DNA of 20,590 nucleotides from NCBI GenBank assembly GCA_014904845.1, contig MU119762.1:1-20590 (forward strand), given 5' to 3'. Shown piece by piece: positions 1 through 12,439 of this stretch. This DNA is from Acephala macrosclerotiorum (Eukaryota > Ascomycota > Leotiomycetes > Helotiales > Mollisiaceae). A program made the position numbers and the translations under genes. The notes beneath the pieces were generated by a model that ran no database searches, was not told the origin of the DNA, and worked only from the letters and a program-made list of their open reading frames with translations. The first letter of the stretch is position 1. Every line of letters starts with the position of its first letter.

Positions 1-3000
1 TAATTATAAATTAATAAAAATACGAAAATTGCTTTATTTAATAACGATTTAAATATAATATTAAGAATTTTAAATTCAAAAAAAGATAAATAGAAATTAT
101 TATAATAAAACGAAAAAAATATATATAAAAAAATAGTAAAATTTGAAAATATTAAAAAAATTAATAATAAATTGTTAATATTTTTAAATAATTAAAATTT
201 TTAAAATTATAAAAATATTTGAAATAAAAATTATATAATATAAAATTATTAAATTTTATTTATTTGTATTTCAAATAAATAATTTTTTTTTTCTTAAAAT
301 ATACTATATACAAATTAATATTTCTTTAAATACTTTTAAAAATTTTATTTTTTTAAAATTTTATTAATAATAAAATCAATAATATTATTTTTAAATATTT
401 TCGTAAAATATAATTAATTATTGTATCACGTAACGTTTTTAAAAAATTTTCAATTTATTCGTATATATATTGTTTTTACGTTTATCGATTAACGTTTTAA
501 ACGTTTTTAAAGTTTTTTTACTTATTATAAAAGTACTACGTTTCAATTGCAAATACGTATTTTTTGAAAATTATTTATTACAATTCGTAATAATTATATC
601 GAATTAAAAATATTATTAAATAATATTTTAATATAAATTCAATATAATTTCGACGTTTAATATAAAAATAGATTAGAATTTTTATTTTTTTAATTAATTA
701 AAAGAAATTATAATAATAATAAATAAAATAATATATTATTATATATATTAAAATTTGATTTTTTTTTATTATACGATTAATAATCTTAAAAATAATATTT
801 AAAACAATTTTTTTTATATTTTTTTAATTTGAAAATTTTGCGATTATTATAATAAATATATAATTTATTGTACAAATTTTACACATTTTTTAATTATTTT
901 TAATAATATTAAAAAAATTTTAATTCGACGAAAAACTATATAAAAATTTTGAAAATTTTAATTGAAATTTAATATATTTTCAATTTAAAATTTTTTGAAA
1001 ATATATTAAAATTTAAATTTATTAAAATATTTTTAATCAATTATTGAAATTATAAAACAAATTATAAAATATTAAATTTTACTATTTTTATAATCTATAA
1101 AATGATATTTTTCTCGTAAATAATATTTTTATCGATTTTTTAAATTACAAATAAAAAATTATAATTAAACGAAATTATTTATTTACAATATATTATTGAA
1201 TTAATATAATAAAATATTAAAACAAATAATCGAATTATATATATACAACATATAATAAATACGTAAATTATTTTTTATTATTAAAAAATTGAAATTTAAA
1301 ATAAATCGATATATATTTAATTTAATATTAAATTATTAAATAAATCAAATAATATCGAATTTTATTATTTATAAAATCTTTTTTTCGTTTTATATATAAA
1401 TTATTTTATTTTTATTATTAAACAAAAATCGATTTTTATCGATTTAATACAATTTATATAAATTTAAATATTTATTACAAATATTTTTTTAGATTTTTTA
1501 AAATAATAATTTTTATTATTATAAAACAAAAAAAAAAAAAAAATAATAAATTTTAATAATTTTAAAATTTTTAATTAAATTTTTTTAATAAATAATATAT
1601 AATTAAATATTTTTCAAATTTATTTATTCTTTTAATAGTATTTAATTTTTCGTTCAATTTTTAATATTCAATTTTTCGCGTTACATATAAAATATTTATT
1701 TTTTTAAATATTTTTACTATTGTATATTTTATAGAGAATTATATTTTTGTTTAATAAAGTAAACGATATACGATTTTTTATTAATAATTTTTAAAATATA
1801 TAAATAAAAAATATTATTATATAAAAAAAAATATTGATTAAAATAAAAATTTAATTTTTAAAATTGTAAAATGTTTAAATAAATTCAAATTTTATTATAT
1901 TTATTACGAGAATATTTTCGATTAATTATTTTTTATAAATTAATTAATTAAACTATTAATTTAAAAATTAAAATTATTTAAAATATTTTATTTTTTTTAT
2001 TTTTTAATTTTCGATTTTAATTAATCGATTTTAATATATCGAACGATATACGATTACAATATATTTATTTTATTTTTTTTTCGACGAACGATATATTTCG
2101 TATTTATTTTAACGAATATCAAATTAATATTTAATTATTTACAAATATAAAATTGATTTTTTTTAAACTCTCGAAAAATATTTATTAATTTAATTGAAAA
2201 TATATTGATTTTATTTAAAAACAAATAATAACGATTTAAATAATAATAATTATAATTTAAATATATATAATAATATTGAAAAATTTAAAATAAAAAATAA
2301 TTATAATAATAAATTATATAATTATTTTTTTAAAAATTGTAATAAAAACGAATTATTTAAAATTAAATAAAAATTTTAAAAGTATTTTAAATAACGTAAA
2401 TTTTTACTTTTTTTTTTAAATGAAATTTTTAATTTTAATATAAATATCCAATACAAAAAAATATATATATATTATCAATACGTTTTAAAACGAATTAAAA
2501 ACTATATAAAATATATGAAATAATATCAAAATGTAAATATAATCAAAACTATTTATATAAATCAAATATATAATAAATTATATAAACAAACAATTAATAA
2601 ATTAAATTTTATAAAAAAAAAACGTTTTTTTCACATTAAAAAAAATAATAAAAAAATGCGCGATATAAAAAATATAAATTCAAAAATTTCAAAAATTTAA
2701 AATATTAAATTATATAAAATTAATATTATAAACGAATTCGATTTTCAATTTATTAATAATATTAATTTTTTTGAAATATTTTTTTTAAATTTATATTAAA
2801 CAAAATATATATATATCAATTTCATTTACGTAATCGATTACAATATTTATATTTATTTCAAATATTATCGAATGTATAATTAATAACAATTTTTCGAATA
2901 TTTTAATAAAAATTTTTTATTTCAAATTTATTAAAAAACTAATTTCAATTTTAAATAATTTCAATTTCAATATTTCTATAAACAATATTATAAATTGATT

Positions 3001-4278
3001 TAAATTATAAATAAAATAAATACAAATAAAAAATGTAATTAAAAATTTAAAAAATAAAATATTTTAAATAATAATAATTATATGTTTATATTTATAATAA
3101 AATTTTTAAATATAAAATTTATTCGAATTTTATAAAATTTTCAATTTTTTAAATCGTATTATATATTTTTTACTTTTTGTATTAATTTTAATAAATTTAA
3201 AAATATTATTTTCAATTATATTTTTATTATATTAATTATTATAAATTTAAATATAATTATATATTTTTTTATAATTTCAAAATTAATTTAAATATTAAAA
3301 ATTGTTTTAATAAATATTAATATATATAATTATATTATAAAATAATAAATTTACAAATTATTATTAAAAAATTATTTTTTTTCGTATTAATAATTTATTT
3401 TAATTAATACAATTAAAAATATTTTATATAATAATTTTAATCTTTTCGTAATAAACAAAATATAATAATACGAATCGTCGTAATAATTAACTCGCGATTT
3501 TTTGATCAAAAAATGAATTATTAAAATTTATCGTTTAATTATTAAATTATTTTTTTTAAAATATAAAATATAATTCGAATATTTTATATATTTCAAATAA
3601 TATACGAAAATATAAATTTTATTATTAAAAAAGAATTTTACGATAAATAAAATATACTAAAAAATATTAAATAAATACTATAAATATTTTTATAATATTT
3701 ATTATATTAAAAACGTATTATTTGTAAAATTTTAAATTATATTTCAATAAAAATTTAAAATTTATTTTTTTTATTTTTATAATATTATTTTTTATTAATA
3801 AATTTTTCCAATCCAAGAAATTTTATTTAAAATTTTTTTTTTTTCGCGATTTTTGTAATATATATTATAAATACTATAAATAATAATAATTTGATTATAT
3901 ATCAAAATACAAATACATTTAAAAAATATAAAAATTCAATTATATTTTTTTATAAAATTATTATATTTCAATTTTATATATCAAATAATTAAATTGTAAT
4001 AAATCGTCGATAATTAGTAATATATTAAATATTAATTATTTATTTAATTAAATTGAACTTTAAAAACTAGTAAAATTATTTGTTTTTTTGTATTACTTTA
4101 TTAAATTCTTTTTTATTATTTAATATTCGCACATTTTTAATTATTTATTAATTTTTTTATTATTTAAAATTAATAATTTTAAATAATTAATAATATTACG
4201 TTTATTAAAATTATTTTATCAATTTATTTATTAAATTCAATAAATTGTTCTTAAAATTTCGATTTTGTTTATATATAT
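1..4278. other. Degenerate AT-rich DNA, no assignable gene
   Basis: About 10% G+C, with no recognisable RNA gene, transposon terminus or protein motif. Frame 1 of the + strand over roughly 301-720 has somewhat fewer stops than expected, and the minus strand has a 43-codon stop-free run at 442-570. At this composition about one codon in nine is a stop by chance, so runs of this size are expected and I assign nothing. Residual C sits mostly before A or G, and residual G mostly after T or C. A 16-bp palindrome with a GATC centre lies near 3498-3513. The stretch is best described as heavily mutated sequence, probably old repeats or genes. Confidence 0.6.
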
Positions 4279-4357
4279 AAAAATTACAATTTATAATATT
4301 TATATTATTACAATTTCTAATTTCTATAAACAAAAATTACAATTTGTAATATTTTTT
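4279..4357. repeat. AT-rich repeat related to the array at 6277-6440
   Basis: Three copies of a short imperfect palindrome with core ATTACAATTTGTAAT (arms ATTACAA/TTGTAAT around one T), the first two carrying substitutions, start near 4279, 4309 and 4332. The segment 4332-4355 is identical over 24 bp to 6371-6394, so both sites come from the same repeat family. A 62-codon open frame (4265-4453, + strand) covers this stretch. It is low-complexity, has no recognisable motif and is best explained as chance. Confidence 0.55.
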
Positions 4358-6206
4358 ATTTTAATATTAATAAAACGTATACATAAAACAATATATAGTT
4401 TTTATTTATATTCTTACAAATTATTTAATATTTATAATTATATTCCGAAATAATTCAATAAATTGAAACTTTTAAATTAATACAATAATTAACAACTTTT
4501 TACAAATATAAATTTAAAATAATTTATTAAAATCGAAAAATTTTATTTTAATTTCAAAATACACAAAATATATAAAATATATATACAAAAAATTTCTATT
4601 ATAAAACACAAAAATTATTAATTCTTTGAAAAATATATACATTTATTACATTTGTACAATTATATACTATTAATTCTATTATTAAAATAATTTCTATTAA
4701 AATTAAAAAATTAGTAAATACTTGTAATTTCAAAACAAATATTTATACGAATAAATTCAAATACACATATAAAAAACGTAATTATAAATTAACAATTTAC
4801 AAATATTCGTTTAATTATATGTTTTTTTCAATACATTAATAATAAAATAAATAAATATAATAATTTATTTTATAAAAAAATATTAATAAACGTCAAATTT
4901 ATTTCAAATTAAAAATTTAAATAACAATATAAAAAATATTTAATCGAATATAATCAAAATATTAATCTTTAAAATTAATTGAATTATATTTTTTAAAATA
5001 ATTTAAATAAAAATTTTTAATAATTTTTTAATATTTTTTACTTAAAATTTCAAATTTTATTTAATAATTTATATTTTGTAAAATTATAATAAAAAATCTC
5101 AAATTTTTAATAATTTATATTTATTATTTTCAAGTTTTATAAACTTGAAATTTTTATTCGTTTAATTTTTGATTTCAATTTTAAAATCTAAATTTTTTTT
5201 TTTTATATTAACAAAAATCGAAATTTCCAATAATCGAAATATTTTTATTTATCAAAATATTAATCGAATTAAAATCGCAATAAATAAAATTCAAACTATA
5301 AAAATATTAAATACTTTTTCAAATATTTCATAAAAAGAAATTTATATCGAAAAAATAAAAATCTTTAATTACTTTTTTTAACAAATTTATATCGTATTTA
5401 ATAAAACAAAAACTTATTATTTTATTATTTTCGATTATATATTCAAAATATTAAACAATATTAAAATACGAAAATATTTTCAAAATTTCGTAAATTTCAA
5501 TTTTATTTAATAAAAAATTATTTAATTCAATAAAAATTTTAATATTATCGTAATATAATAAATTAAATCGTTTTATATAATAATTTTAAAATAATAATTT
5601 AAACGTTCATACGAATTGTATTAAAAATAATAATTAAATTTACGAAAATAAAATAAAAATAAAATTAAATTTAAATAAATTAATTTCGAAAATAAAATAA
5701 TAACGATAATTAATAATCGTATAATAATATTAATCGTTTTTTTTAAATATAATTTTAATATAAAAAAATATAAAATTTTTGTATTTTTCGACGAATATTT
5801 CGTTTTGTTTACAAATTTTTATATTTTATTTTTGTTAAAAAATAATAATTAATATAATCAAATACATTTATTAAAAATTTTTAATAATTATATAAAAATA
5901 AATAAAATTAAATACAAAATAATTTTAAAATACTATTATTTATAAAAAATTGAAATGTAATCGTTTTAATTATTATTTTACAATAATTAATTTTTTAATA
6001 TTTAATTTTACAAATTAAATTAAATATTAATTTATTTTAAATAATTATATCGATTAATAAAAAACGTATTATTAATTACTAATTAATTTTTATTCAATCG
6101 ATTATTAATTTTATTTTATTTTTTTAATAGTATTTATAATAAAATATATCGTAAAATTTAACGAAATAAAAAAAAATTATATTATCGTAAAAAGAGAAAA
6201 ATGCAA
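4358..6206. other. Degenerate AT-rich DNA, no assignable gene
   Basis: No identifiable gene. A 10-bp-arm, 3-nt-loop inverted repeat lies at 5128-5150 (arm TTTCAAGTTT). Stop-free runs occur on the minus strand at 4602-4742 (47 codons) and 5624-5818 (65 codons), and on the + strand at 5679-5849 (57 codons). The last two overlap on opposite strands. No motif in any of them matches a family I know, and chance alone should produce several such runs here. Between about 4400 and 4900 the + strand holds clearly more C than G. Confidence 0.5.
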
Positions 6207-6224
6207 TTAAAAACCACGTAAAAT
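6207..6224 (-). other. Short match to the copia protease region, antisense
   Basis: Read on the minus strand, this site shares a 15-bp identity with 9349-9363 of the copia element (core TTTTACGTGG). There it encodes the FYVV part of the post-protease segment. The minus-strand reading continues with residues resembling the same family motif for about eight codons, then the similarity is lost. GG is so rare in these flanks that a chance match is unlikely. It may be a fragment of a second, older copia copy in the opposite orientation, but it is too short to be sure. Confidence 0.25.
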
Positions 6225-6276
6225 TTATTAAAAATACGAATTAATTATTTTTTCAAATAATAATTTTATTTTAATT

Positions 6277-6440
6277 ATTACAATTTGTAATTTTTTTATT
6301 AATAAAAACTATAATTTGTAATATTTTTTATATTTTTACAATTATTATAATTTGTAATTTTTTTATCGATAAAAATTACAATTTGTAATATTTTCTATAT
6401 TTTATAATAATATAATTTGTAATTTTTTTATCAATAAACG
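6277..6440. repeat. Tandem repeat, about 66-bp period, 2.4 copies
   Basis: Units begin near 6281, 6348 and 6413 (spacing 67 and 65). Each full unit carries two versions of a TTGTAAT-containing near-palindrome, one followed by a T run and one followed by ATATTTT. Copies differ by a few substitutions. The array ends about 270 bp before the copia target site. A related shorter array lies at 4279-4357. No coding potential is seen. Confidence 0.65.
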
Positions 6441-6705
6441 TAAAAACTGTATTTATTAATTAATTCAATATTTTAATTTATTTCTATAATTCAATTTCAA
6501 CGTTTATAATTTAACGAAATTTTATATTAATATATTAAACTAATTAAAACAATTTATAAAACAAAAAAATATTATAATACATTTTTATTCAATATATTAT
6601 TTTACATTTTATTTAAATATTATATTTCAATTATTTTACGAGCGAAAATCAAAAAAATACTATATAAAAACGTTTTATATTGAATTTTTTTTTTAATTAT
6701 AATTA

Positions 6706-6710
6706 CAATT
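6706..6710. repeat. Target site duplication, left copy (CAATT)
   Basis: CAATT directly precedes the 5' LTR and recurs directly after the 3' LTR at 13025-13029. Five bases is the usual duplication length for copia elements, which supports the chosen LTR ends. Confidence 0.8.
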
Positions 6711-6939
6711 TATCGATTTAATCATATAATCGTTTAAGCGATCGATTAAATGATCTTAATTATAATCTTTATTACTTTTGACAATAGTTGTTCTAATGTT
6801 TACTTTTTAATTTTACGTTTACTCTATTTAATTATATAAATAGAGAAATGCTTCTTTTGAGAAAAAGTAAATAAAATTGAATTATTAATACTAGACTAAG
6901 ATTTTAGTGTTTCGTGATTTGTTTTCGAACGTTTTAATA
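6711..6939 (+). repeat. 5' long terminal repeat (229 bp)
   Basis: It aligns without gaps to 12796-13024: 200 of 229 positions are identical and all 29 differences are C/T or G/A transitions. It starts TATCGATT and ends TTTTAATA. Both ends read TA where copia LTRs have TG and CA, which one transition at each end explains. The segment CGATCGATTAAATGAT near 6739 is well conserved between the copies. No TATA box or polyadenylation signal can be told apart from the background composition. Confidence 0.9.
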
Positions 6940-7221
6940 TTGATTAGTAATTGAATTCGTTCGATTACAAAGCAGTAAAATTATTTACAAAAAAGCAATA
7001 ATTGAATAAAATCGATCGAATAAGAAAACTCAGATTGTACGCAATCTATTGATTCAATTGAACGTAAAAAAGAATAATTTTTGTTTGTATTAAAAGAGAT
7101 TATTAGATCTCTAAAAGATATTGCGATTCTACGTTCGCTTTGTTTTCTTCGGTCTGAAATTGATTAATTCTCTATTTTATATTTTATCGCGTATTAACAA
7201 TAAATACTTTATTGTAATTTA
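6940..7221 (+). other. Element leader with primer-binding region
   Basis: This lies between the 5' LTR and the gag frame. The primer-binding site should begin at or just after 6940 (TTGATTAGTAATTG follows the LTR). The tRNA cannot be named because the site has been mutated. No coding signal is seen here. Confidence 0.5.
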
Positions 7222-8846
7222 TTGAACAATACTAAAAACAATTCTTACGAGCTCAATACGAAAACTCGTCGAACTAATATATCTACTAAATACGATACGA
7301 CTCGATAAAATACTTTTCGAGAATACGATCACATTTTCTCAAAGTACGATTCTAATTAAAAAGAGATTTTTTTACTACTTTTTTTATTTCTCGATTCGAT
7401 ATAATATATATTGAAATAAATATAGAATTTCAAAGCGAGAAATAATCGAGACTATAGATTATAAATAGAATATAAAAAAACATTTTTAAAATAAATAAAA
7501 AAAATATTTGAAAAAAGAATAAATAGAAATACGAAAAGAAAACTATATAAGATTTTGCGAATAAACGAAATATAAATATCGAAAAAACGATTTATTAAAG
7601 TCTCAAAAGTACTAGTAAATATTGCAAATAAGAAAAAACAATCAAAGTAATCGTATAAAAAAATTATAGAAATAAGTTTAATAAGAAATTTCAACTCATA
7701 AAAAAATACAATCGATTCAAAGACAAAGTAAACTTGAAAACTAGCGTTTTCTACTATTTTTATCGAAAAAATTAAAAAAATGATATTGATATTTCTAAAT
7801 TTCTCTTTTCAATTATTAAAACTTACTATAGAACTTTCTATAGAACAAACGATATTATTCGAACGTACGACACTCTAAAAACAATTTTAAGAGCGCAATA
7901 AAATATTATTATTAGATTTGTCGTCAAAAAACGAAAACTTGAAACGAAATTCGTCGTTTTTATTATTACTAGAAACTAAAAAACTATTAAAAAATTCTAA
8001 TCGATCAATATATAATTTCGATCTCGAGAATCAAATAATATTTAATTTTAATAAAAAATTAATTATTTTCATAAAGATTTACGACGACAAATTCAAATAC
8101 TACGAAAAAAAAAATTTATTGAATATGTTTATACGAGTATTCGAAAACTTATATTCGAAAGTAAACATTAGATCTGAGAATTATTATAACGCGTTCTCAA
8201 TTATATTTACTAATAAGACTAACGAGTTCTATTACTAGAAACTCGCTAAAAAAAATTTGTTTTTCGATAAAATAATTGAAATTATAAAATCGAATTTCGA
8301 GATCGAAAAACGTCGAAATAAAATACTCAATTAATAGAATACGATTATACTCGCGTTAATTCGAGCGCAAAACTTAAATAAAACGACTTTCGAATACTTC
8401 GAAATACTACGCTAAAAATTGATCTAGAAATAGTTTAATCTATACTCGAATATGCGAACAAAGATTATTATACGAAACAAGTTTTACTACGTTTGTCGAA
8501 GTGTACTAGAGTACTATTAAACGCTTTTTCGATTTTTATCGAACTTTTAAATAGTATACGAAGATATTCGTAACGCGATTTTATTTCAAGCGAAAATAGA
8601 AATAATTCTTAGAATTTTTATAGTCGAAAAAAAAGAAGTCTATCGAAATATAATCGAATTATATTTTGCAAACCGCAAATATTACAATAAAAGTACTTAA
8701 TATAGTGATCGAATTAATTACAAAAAGTCGATAATATATTAAAACGAGAAAAAATATTTTATTTGTAAAAACTCGAATTATTAGAATACTCGCTATATAT
8801 TAAAAAAAAAAAAAAAAAATATATAATAATTTTAAAAAATCGAGAT
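7222..8846 (+). pseudogene. copia gag relic (capsid and zinc knuckle)
   Basis: A single reading frame (codons starting at 7222) carries the gag part of a fungal copia polyprotein. The stop-free stretch 7918-8238 is its best preserved part and ends at an FYY motif just before a stop. The family continues there with a conserved segment, and the relic does too, as KLAKKNLFFDKI. The zinc knuckle is at 8755-8796: it reads YFICKNSNY*NTRY, so the first and third Cys became Tyr, the Trp became TAG and the His became Tyr. An intact element would use this protein to form the capsid and bind its RNA. The start codon cannot be fixed because ATG can mutate to ATA; 7222 is where the readable frame begins. 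At least a dozen stops are TAA/TAG at sites where the family has Gln or Trp. The frame is lost at an 18-A run (8802-8819). Confidence 0.8.
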
Positions 8847-9709
8847 CGTTCAATAAAAACAAAATAATTCAATTCGTAATTGAATTTGAAAAATTAAATC
8901 TCGATATTATTAAAAAATACGAATAATTCGTCGTTAAATTTACTAGAGAAAAAAATTTATATGAAAACGATATTACGCGATCGATCAATTATTTTATGAT
9001 ATTTTACAATACGATTAATAAATCTAGAATTATCGAATTACTCGATTGCCAATCAATTTATTATACGATATCAAATACTACAATACAATCGAAATCGCTT
9101 TCAATATCTACTAATATAAAAACGTATTTAACGAATTGTTATATATTAAACGTTTTTATAAGTATTATAATCGATATTAGTATCGTTCAACGATCGATTG
9201 TCGATAAAAGTCAGTATTTGATTTTCTAATAGATTTAAAACGTCAAATTAAACAAATTTAAAACTAAAAAAATAATAATCAAATTTGAAATCGATAAAAC
9301 TTTATTTTTTGAAATTATCGACGTCGATATATCAATTAAATGTATTACATTTTACGTGGTTTTAATAAACGTATTTTTTTTATTGTATTTTCAAAATATA
9401 AACAAATTGCGAATTAAATTCAACAATTTTAATAACGTATTTATTTGAAATAAACAATATACGTTTATTATTAAAACGTTTAAATATTTTTAGATATTAT
9501 TTGATTTACTCAAAAATTTGATTTATAGTAATTGTAAGATTTCTATAGCAAAAATCGATCTTATTATTTGTTATTTGATTGAAACAAAACTCAAACGATT
9601 GTATAAACGTTTCGAATATTTATCGATCGCTAAATTCGCGCGAGTACTAAAGCGTAAAAAACATTTTACGAACTTTAAAGAAATTAAAAAAATGACGAGA
9701 TTTTATTAA
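8847..9709 (+). pseudogene. copia protease and pre-integrase relic
   Basis: Frame 2. The linker to the protease is readable from about 8866 (QFVIEFEKL). The protease active site is at 9170-9181: it reads IDIS where the family has IDTG, so Asp remains while Thr and Gly are replaced. The family's downstream QY motif is kept at 9212-9217. The post-protease segment FYVV lies at 9350-9361. The GAG-pre-integrase domain (9518-9709) is clear: ETKLKRLYKRFEYLSIAKFA, where the family has a His at the KRF-site Tyr and GHPS further on. Protease would process the polyprotein; the pre-integrase domain binds zinc through His and Cys residues. Internal stops and a 1-nt shift at 9710-9742 break it. Confidence 0.8.
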
Positions 9710-10839
9710 TAATATCAAATAAATAATAAATTTCTCAATTATTTTAAATTTATATTGTGCGACGATTATAATTTTAATTATTTCGTTTATTTAAACGTAT
9801 TGTAAATCGATAAAAAATCAATATTTTAAATCGTAAACGAGATTATAATATTTTAAATCGCGAGATTTTTTGTAAATATATTAACGAAAAAAATATAAAA
9901 CGTTTTTCGAGCGTATTAAATCGACGTTTACTTTGAATTATCGATATTTACTATTTATAATTTTAAAACGAATTTTAATTTTAAAGAATTTCGCGATAAT
10001 ACTAAAAATATAAATATTGATTCAAAGATTATATCGATAGAAATTTATAATTCGATTGATTTAATAAAAAATACTATACTTTATTAAAACGTGCGTATAA
10101 TATATTATTTTAAAAACTTTTCGATTTATAGAAAAAAAAGCAATTTCAAATAATAATCAAAGTAATTAATAATACGATAAAATCGAATAATATTATTTTT
10201 ACATTTTTTGTTTTTAGTATTTATTTTCGAATATTACAATAAAACGCGTTTATAATATCAATTATCGTTAGAATTAAAGCGATAAAAAGTATAATAATTG
10301 TAGTCTGAGAATATTACGTTATTCGTTAAATTAATAACATTTTACGAATAAAAAATAATTCACGAAATTATTATTTAATCGATTTATTTTTAAATTCAAA
10401 CGTATTTATTTGAAAAAAAAACAAAGAATAGAAAAAATTGTATATACTTTTAATAGTAAATAGAGAAATATATCAATTACAATTACTAAATGAATTAAAG
10501 AGTTTTTATAGTATTGTAATAAAACTATTTTATTAAAACTTTAAATAATTCGAAGAATAATTAGAAAATCATTTATTAAAAAAAAATTTGTTAAAAAATT
10601 TAAATTTAAAATTAAACTCTTTTAAAAAAAGTTTAAAAACAAAAAAAAACATATTTGATTTATTTTACTCGATCGAAAAAACTTCGTATATTTCGAAAGA
10701 AAATTTACGTTTATTTCAAATTACAATAAAAATCTTTTTTTACGTTTTTAATTCTAACGAATATATTTATATAATAATTTGTATAAATATAAAAGTTTTC
10801 GAAATTTATTTGATTAAAAAAAAGATTAAAAATAAATAA
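9710..10839 (+). pseudogene. copia integrase relic
   Basis: Frame 1 from 9721. The core domain reads through with stops: FKFILCDD at 9742, then YLNVL, YNFKTNF, FRDNTKNINID and IEIYNSIDLIKKYYTLLKRA. The family's catalytic DDE triad is present as Asn (AAC in YLNVL), Asn (AAT in YNFKTNF) and Glu (GAA at 10040-10042). Both Asp losses are G-to-A changes that would abolish strand transfer. After the core, VINNTIKSNNIIFTFFVF and the C-terminal segment ending near REIYQLQL match the same family's linker. The open stretch 10588-10839 continues in this frame towards reverse transcriptase. Confidence 0.82.
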
Positions 10840-11815
10840 TTATTTATAGATTTTCGCGTAAAAAAAATTATTACTATTTTAAACGATTTATTCGCAGTTT
10901 TTCGTAAAAAAAAAATTGATAAACTAATCGCGAAAAGAGTCTTTAAACTAATTTTCAATAACTTGAAAAAAATTAATAATCAATGAATTTTCGACTCAAG
11001 ATTAATAGACGAGATCAAAAGTATAAAAACGGCAATTCTATACGAGAAATCTCGTTTTATAATTTAAATATTTAACGATAAAAATAAAAAAACAATATTG
11101 ATTTAATTTTCGATTATTTAATACGTCAATCAATGAATTATTATCGTTTTAATTTTATTTTTTAAATTTAAAGAAATCAGTTTTTATTTGAGAAATATTA
11201 TTTAAATATACATATAATTAACAATTTTATTAGTACGTATTATTTTTATTAGACTTTCGAAAGAAATAATAAATAAGTTTTTATTAGACATCGTTTTTAA
11301 AATAATTAAATTTTTTTTACAAAATCTCGAAAATAGAAATACATTAATATAAAACGTATAATATTTATTATAAAAACAAATTTTCGATAAAATTTTCAAT
11401 TTTCGATTTTTGTTTATTTATTACAAAAAGTAATTATATTTTATTTGAAATAATCGATATATAAACCGATAATACATTTATTTTAAAAAATTAGATTTTT
11501 ATAAAATTAAAGAATTTTGAATTGCAAAAAATCAAATTACTAATTAAATTTATAGAGTTTTTTACATTGAATATTTTTCTATTGTTCAACGAATATAAAC
11601 TAATAATAAATAAAATTAGAAATAGAATTATACTTTCGCAAAAAAAGTAAAACAAATATTTAAATTTAATTGATTCGAAATCAGATTTTTATAAATAAAC
11701 GTACTTCGAGTAATATACTCGAAGAATATATATTAATTCTATTTGTCAATCGAAAACTGCGTATAATATATCGACGACAACTTAATATTAATATCTCGAA
11801 AAAAAGTAAATTGTA
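10840..11815 (+). pseudogene. copia reverse transcriptase relic
   Basis: The N-terminal part lies in frame 1 (10981 onward: IFDSRLIDEIKS, then LYEKSRFII*IFND). This matches the copia RT opening in which a bound Arg-Phe-Asn-Ser motif and EKSRLV follow each other. The frame then shifts to 2 between about 11130 and 11456. The catalytic box at 11462-11473 reads stop-Thr-Asp-Asn; fungal copia elements have Gln-Thr-Asp-Asp at this point, so the second metal-binding Asp is lost. LLIKFIEFF and SQKKQ-like segments follow before the RNase H. Copies of cDNA could not be made by this protein. Minus-strand open frames at 11202-11399 and 11788-11979 are shadows of it and of the RNase H. Confidence 0.78.
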
Positions 11816-12439
11816 GCGTTAAATAAACGATTATAATAGTAAATAAATAATCTCAATCGTAAATTTCGATTTTTTTGTTTAAATTTACATTTAATAAAAT
11901 TTTTCGTCTTTATAAACGATTCTTTTACTATAAATAAAAATCTCAATTCGCAAATCGAATATATTATCGTTTTTGACAATGAGACTTATAGTAATAAACA
12001 ATTCGATTTGTAAAACAATTTACTTTATTAGAGTTTAACGAAATACAAAAAAATTACTCGTATTATTTTAGTTTTTGAATTATACGTAATAACAATAAAA
12101 ATCGATATAAAAATTTCGATTTTTATTATTTTTGATTTTATTATAAAACGATTCGAATTGAATTCAATTCTCGTAATTATTTGTATTGATTTTTTTTCTT
12201 TTTACGAGTATATAATTAAATTCGATACTACTAAAAAAAAGCGTTTTATAATCGATATTATAACTATTAAATAATCGTATAAACGTAAAAAACTCTCAAA
12301 AATTCAATAAATTACTAGAAATAATAATTCAATTGATATTATAATTAAATTTAATATTAATAAAATACTTAAATCGCTCGTTAATATTAATCGTTTTAAT
12401 ATTAAAATACAGAAATAAATACAACGTTTTAAAATCTAA
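11816..12439 (+). pseudogene. copia RNase H relic
   Basis: Frame 2, readable end to end with few stops. The family order is all there: LNKRL at 11819, FVFINDSF (first catalytic Asp now Asn), NSQIEYIIV, FELYVI (catalytic Glu kept), IICIDFFSFYEYIIK (catalytic Asp kept), KRFIIDIITIK and NNNSIDIIIK (the final Asp kept). The end, RFNIKIQ followed by TAA at 12416 and TAA at 12437, matches the usual end of the polyprotein; which stop is original is uncertain because Gln codons also turn into TAA. An intact enzyme would degrade RNA in the RNA-DNA hybrid. This is the best preserved part of pol and the firmest support for the family call. Confidence 0.85.

Noticed and set aside
442..570. 43-codon stop-free minus-strand run with protein-like composition
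   Set aside because: The + strand frame is about equally open, no family is recognisable, and about one codon in nine is a stop here, so such runs are expected.
4265..4453. 62-codon + strand open frame
   Set aside because: Low-complexity Ile/Tyr/Phe/Lys product overlapping a repeat; runs of this length occur by chance at this composition.
5128..5150. Hairpin resembling a bacterial terminator
   Set aside because: Short A/T-rich stem without a gene upstream; the window is not bacterial.
5624..5849. Overlapping stop-free runs on both strands (65 codons minus, 57 codons plus)
   Set aside because: No motif in either reading; one or two runs of about 65 codons are expected by chance in a window of this size.
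7452..7694. 80-codon minus-strand open frame
   Set aside because: Antisense to the readable gag frame, which runs through 7249-8238 on the + strand; a shadow.
11202..11399. 65-codon minus-strand open frame
   Set aside because: Antisense to the reverse transcriptase relic; no motif of its own.
11788..11979. 63-codon minus-strand open frame
   Set aside because: Antisense to the RNase H relic, which is clearly read on the + strand.
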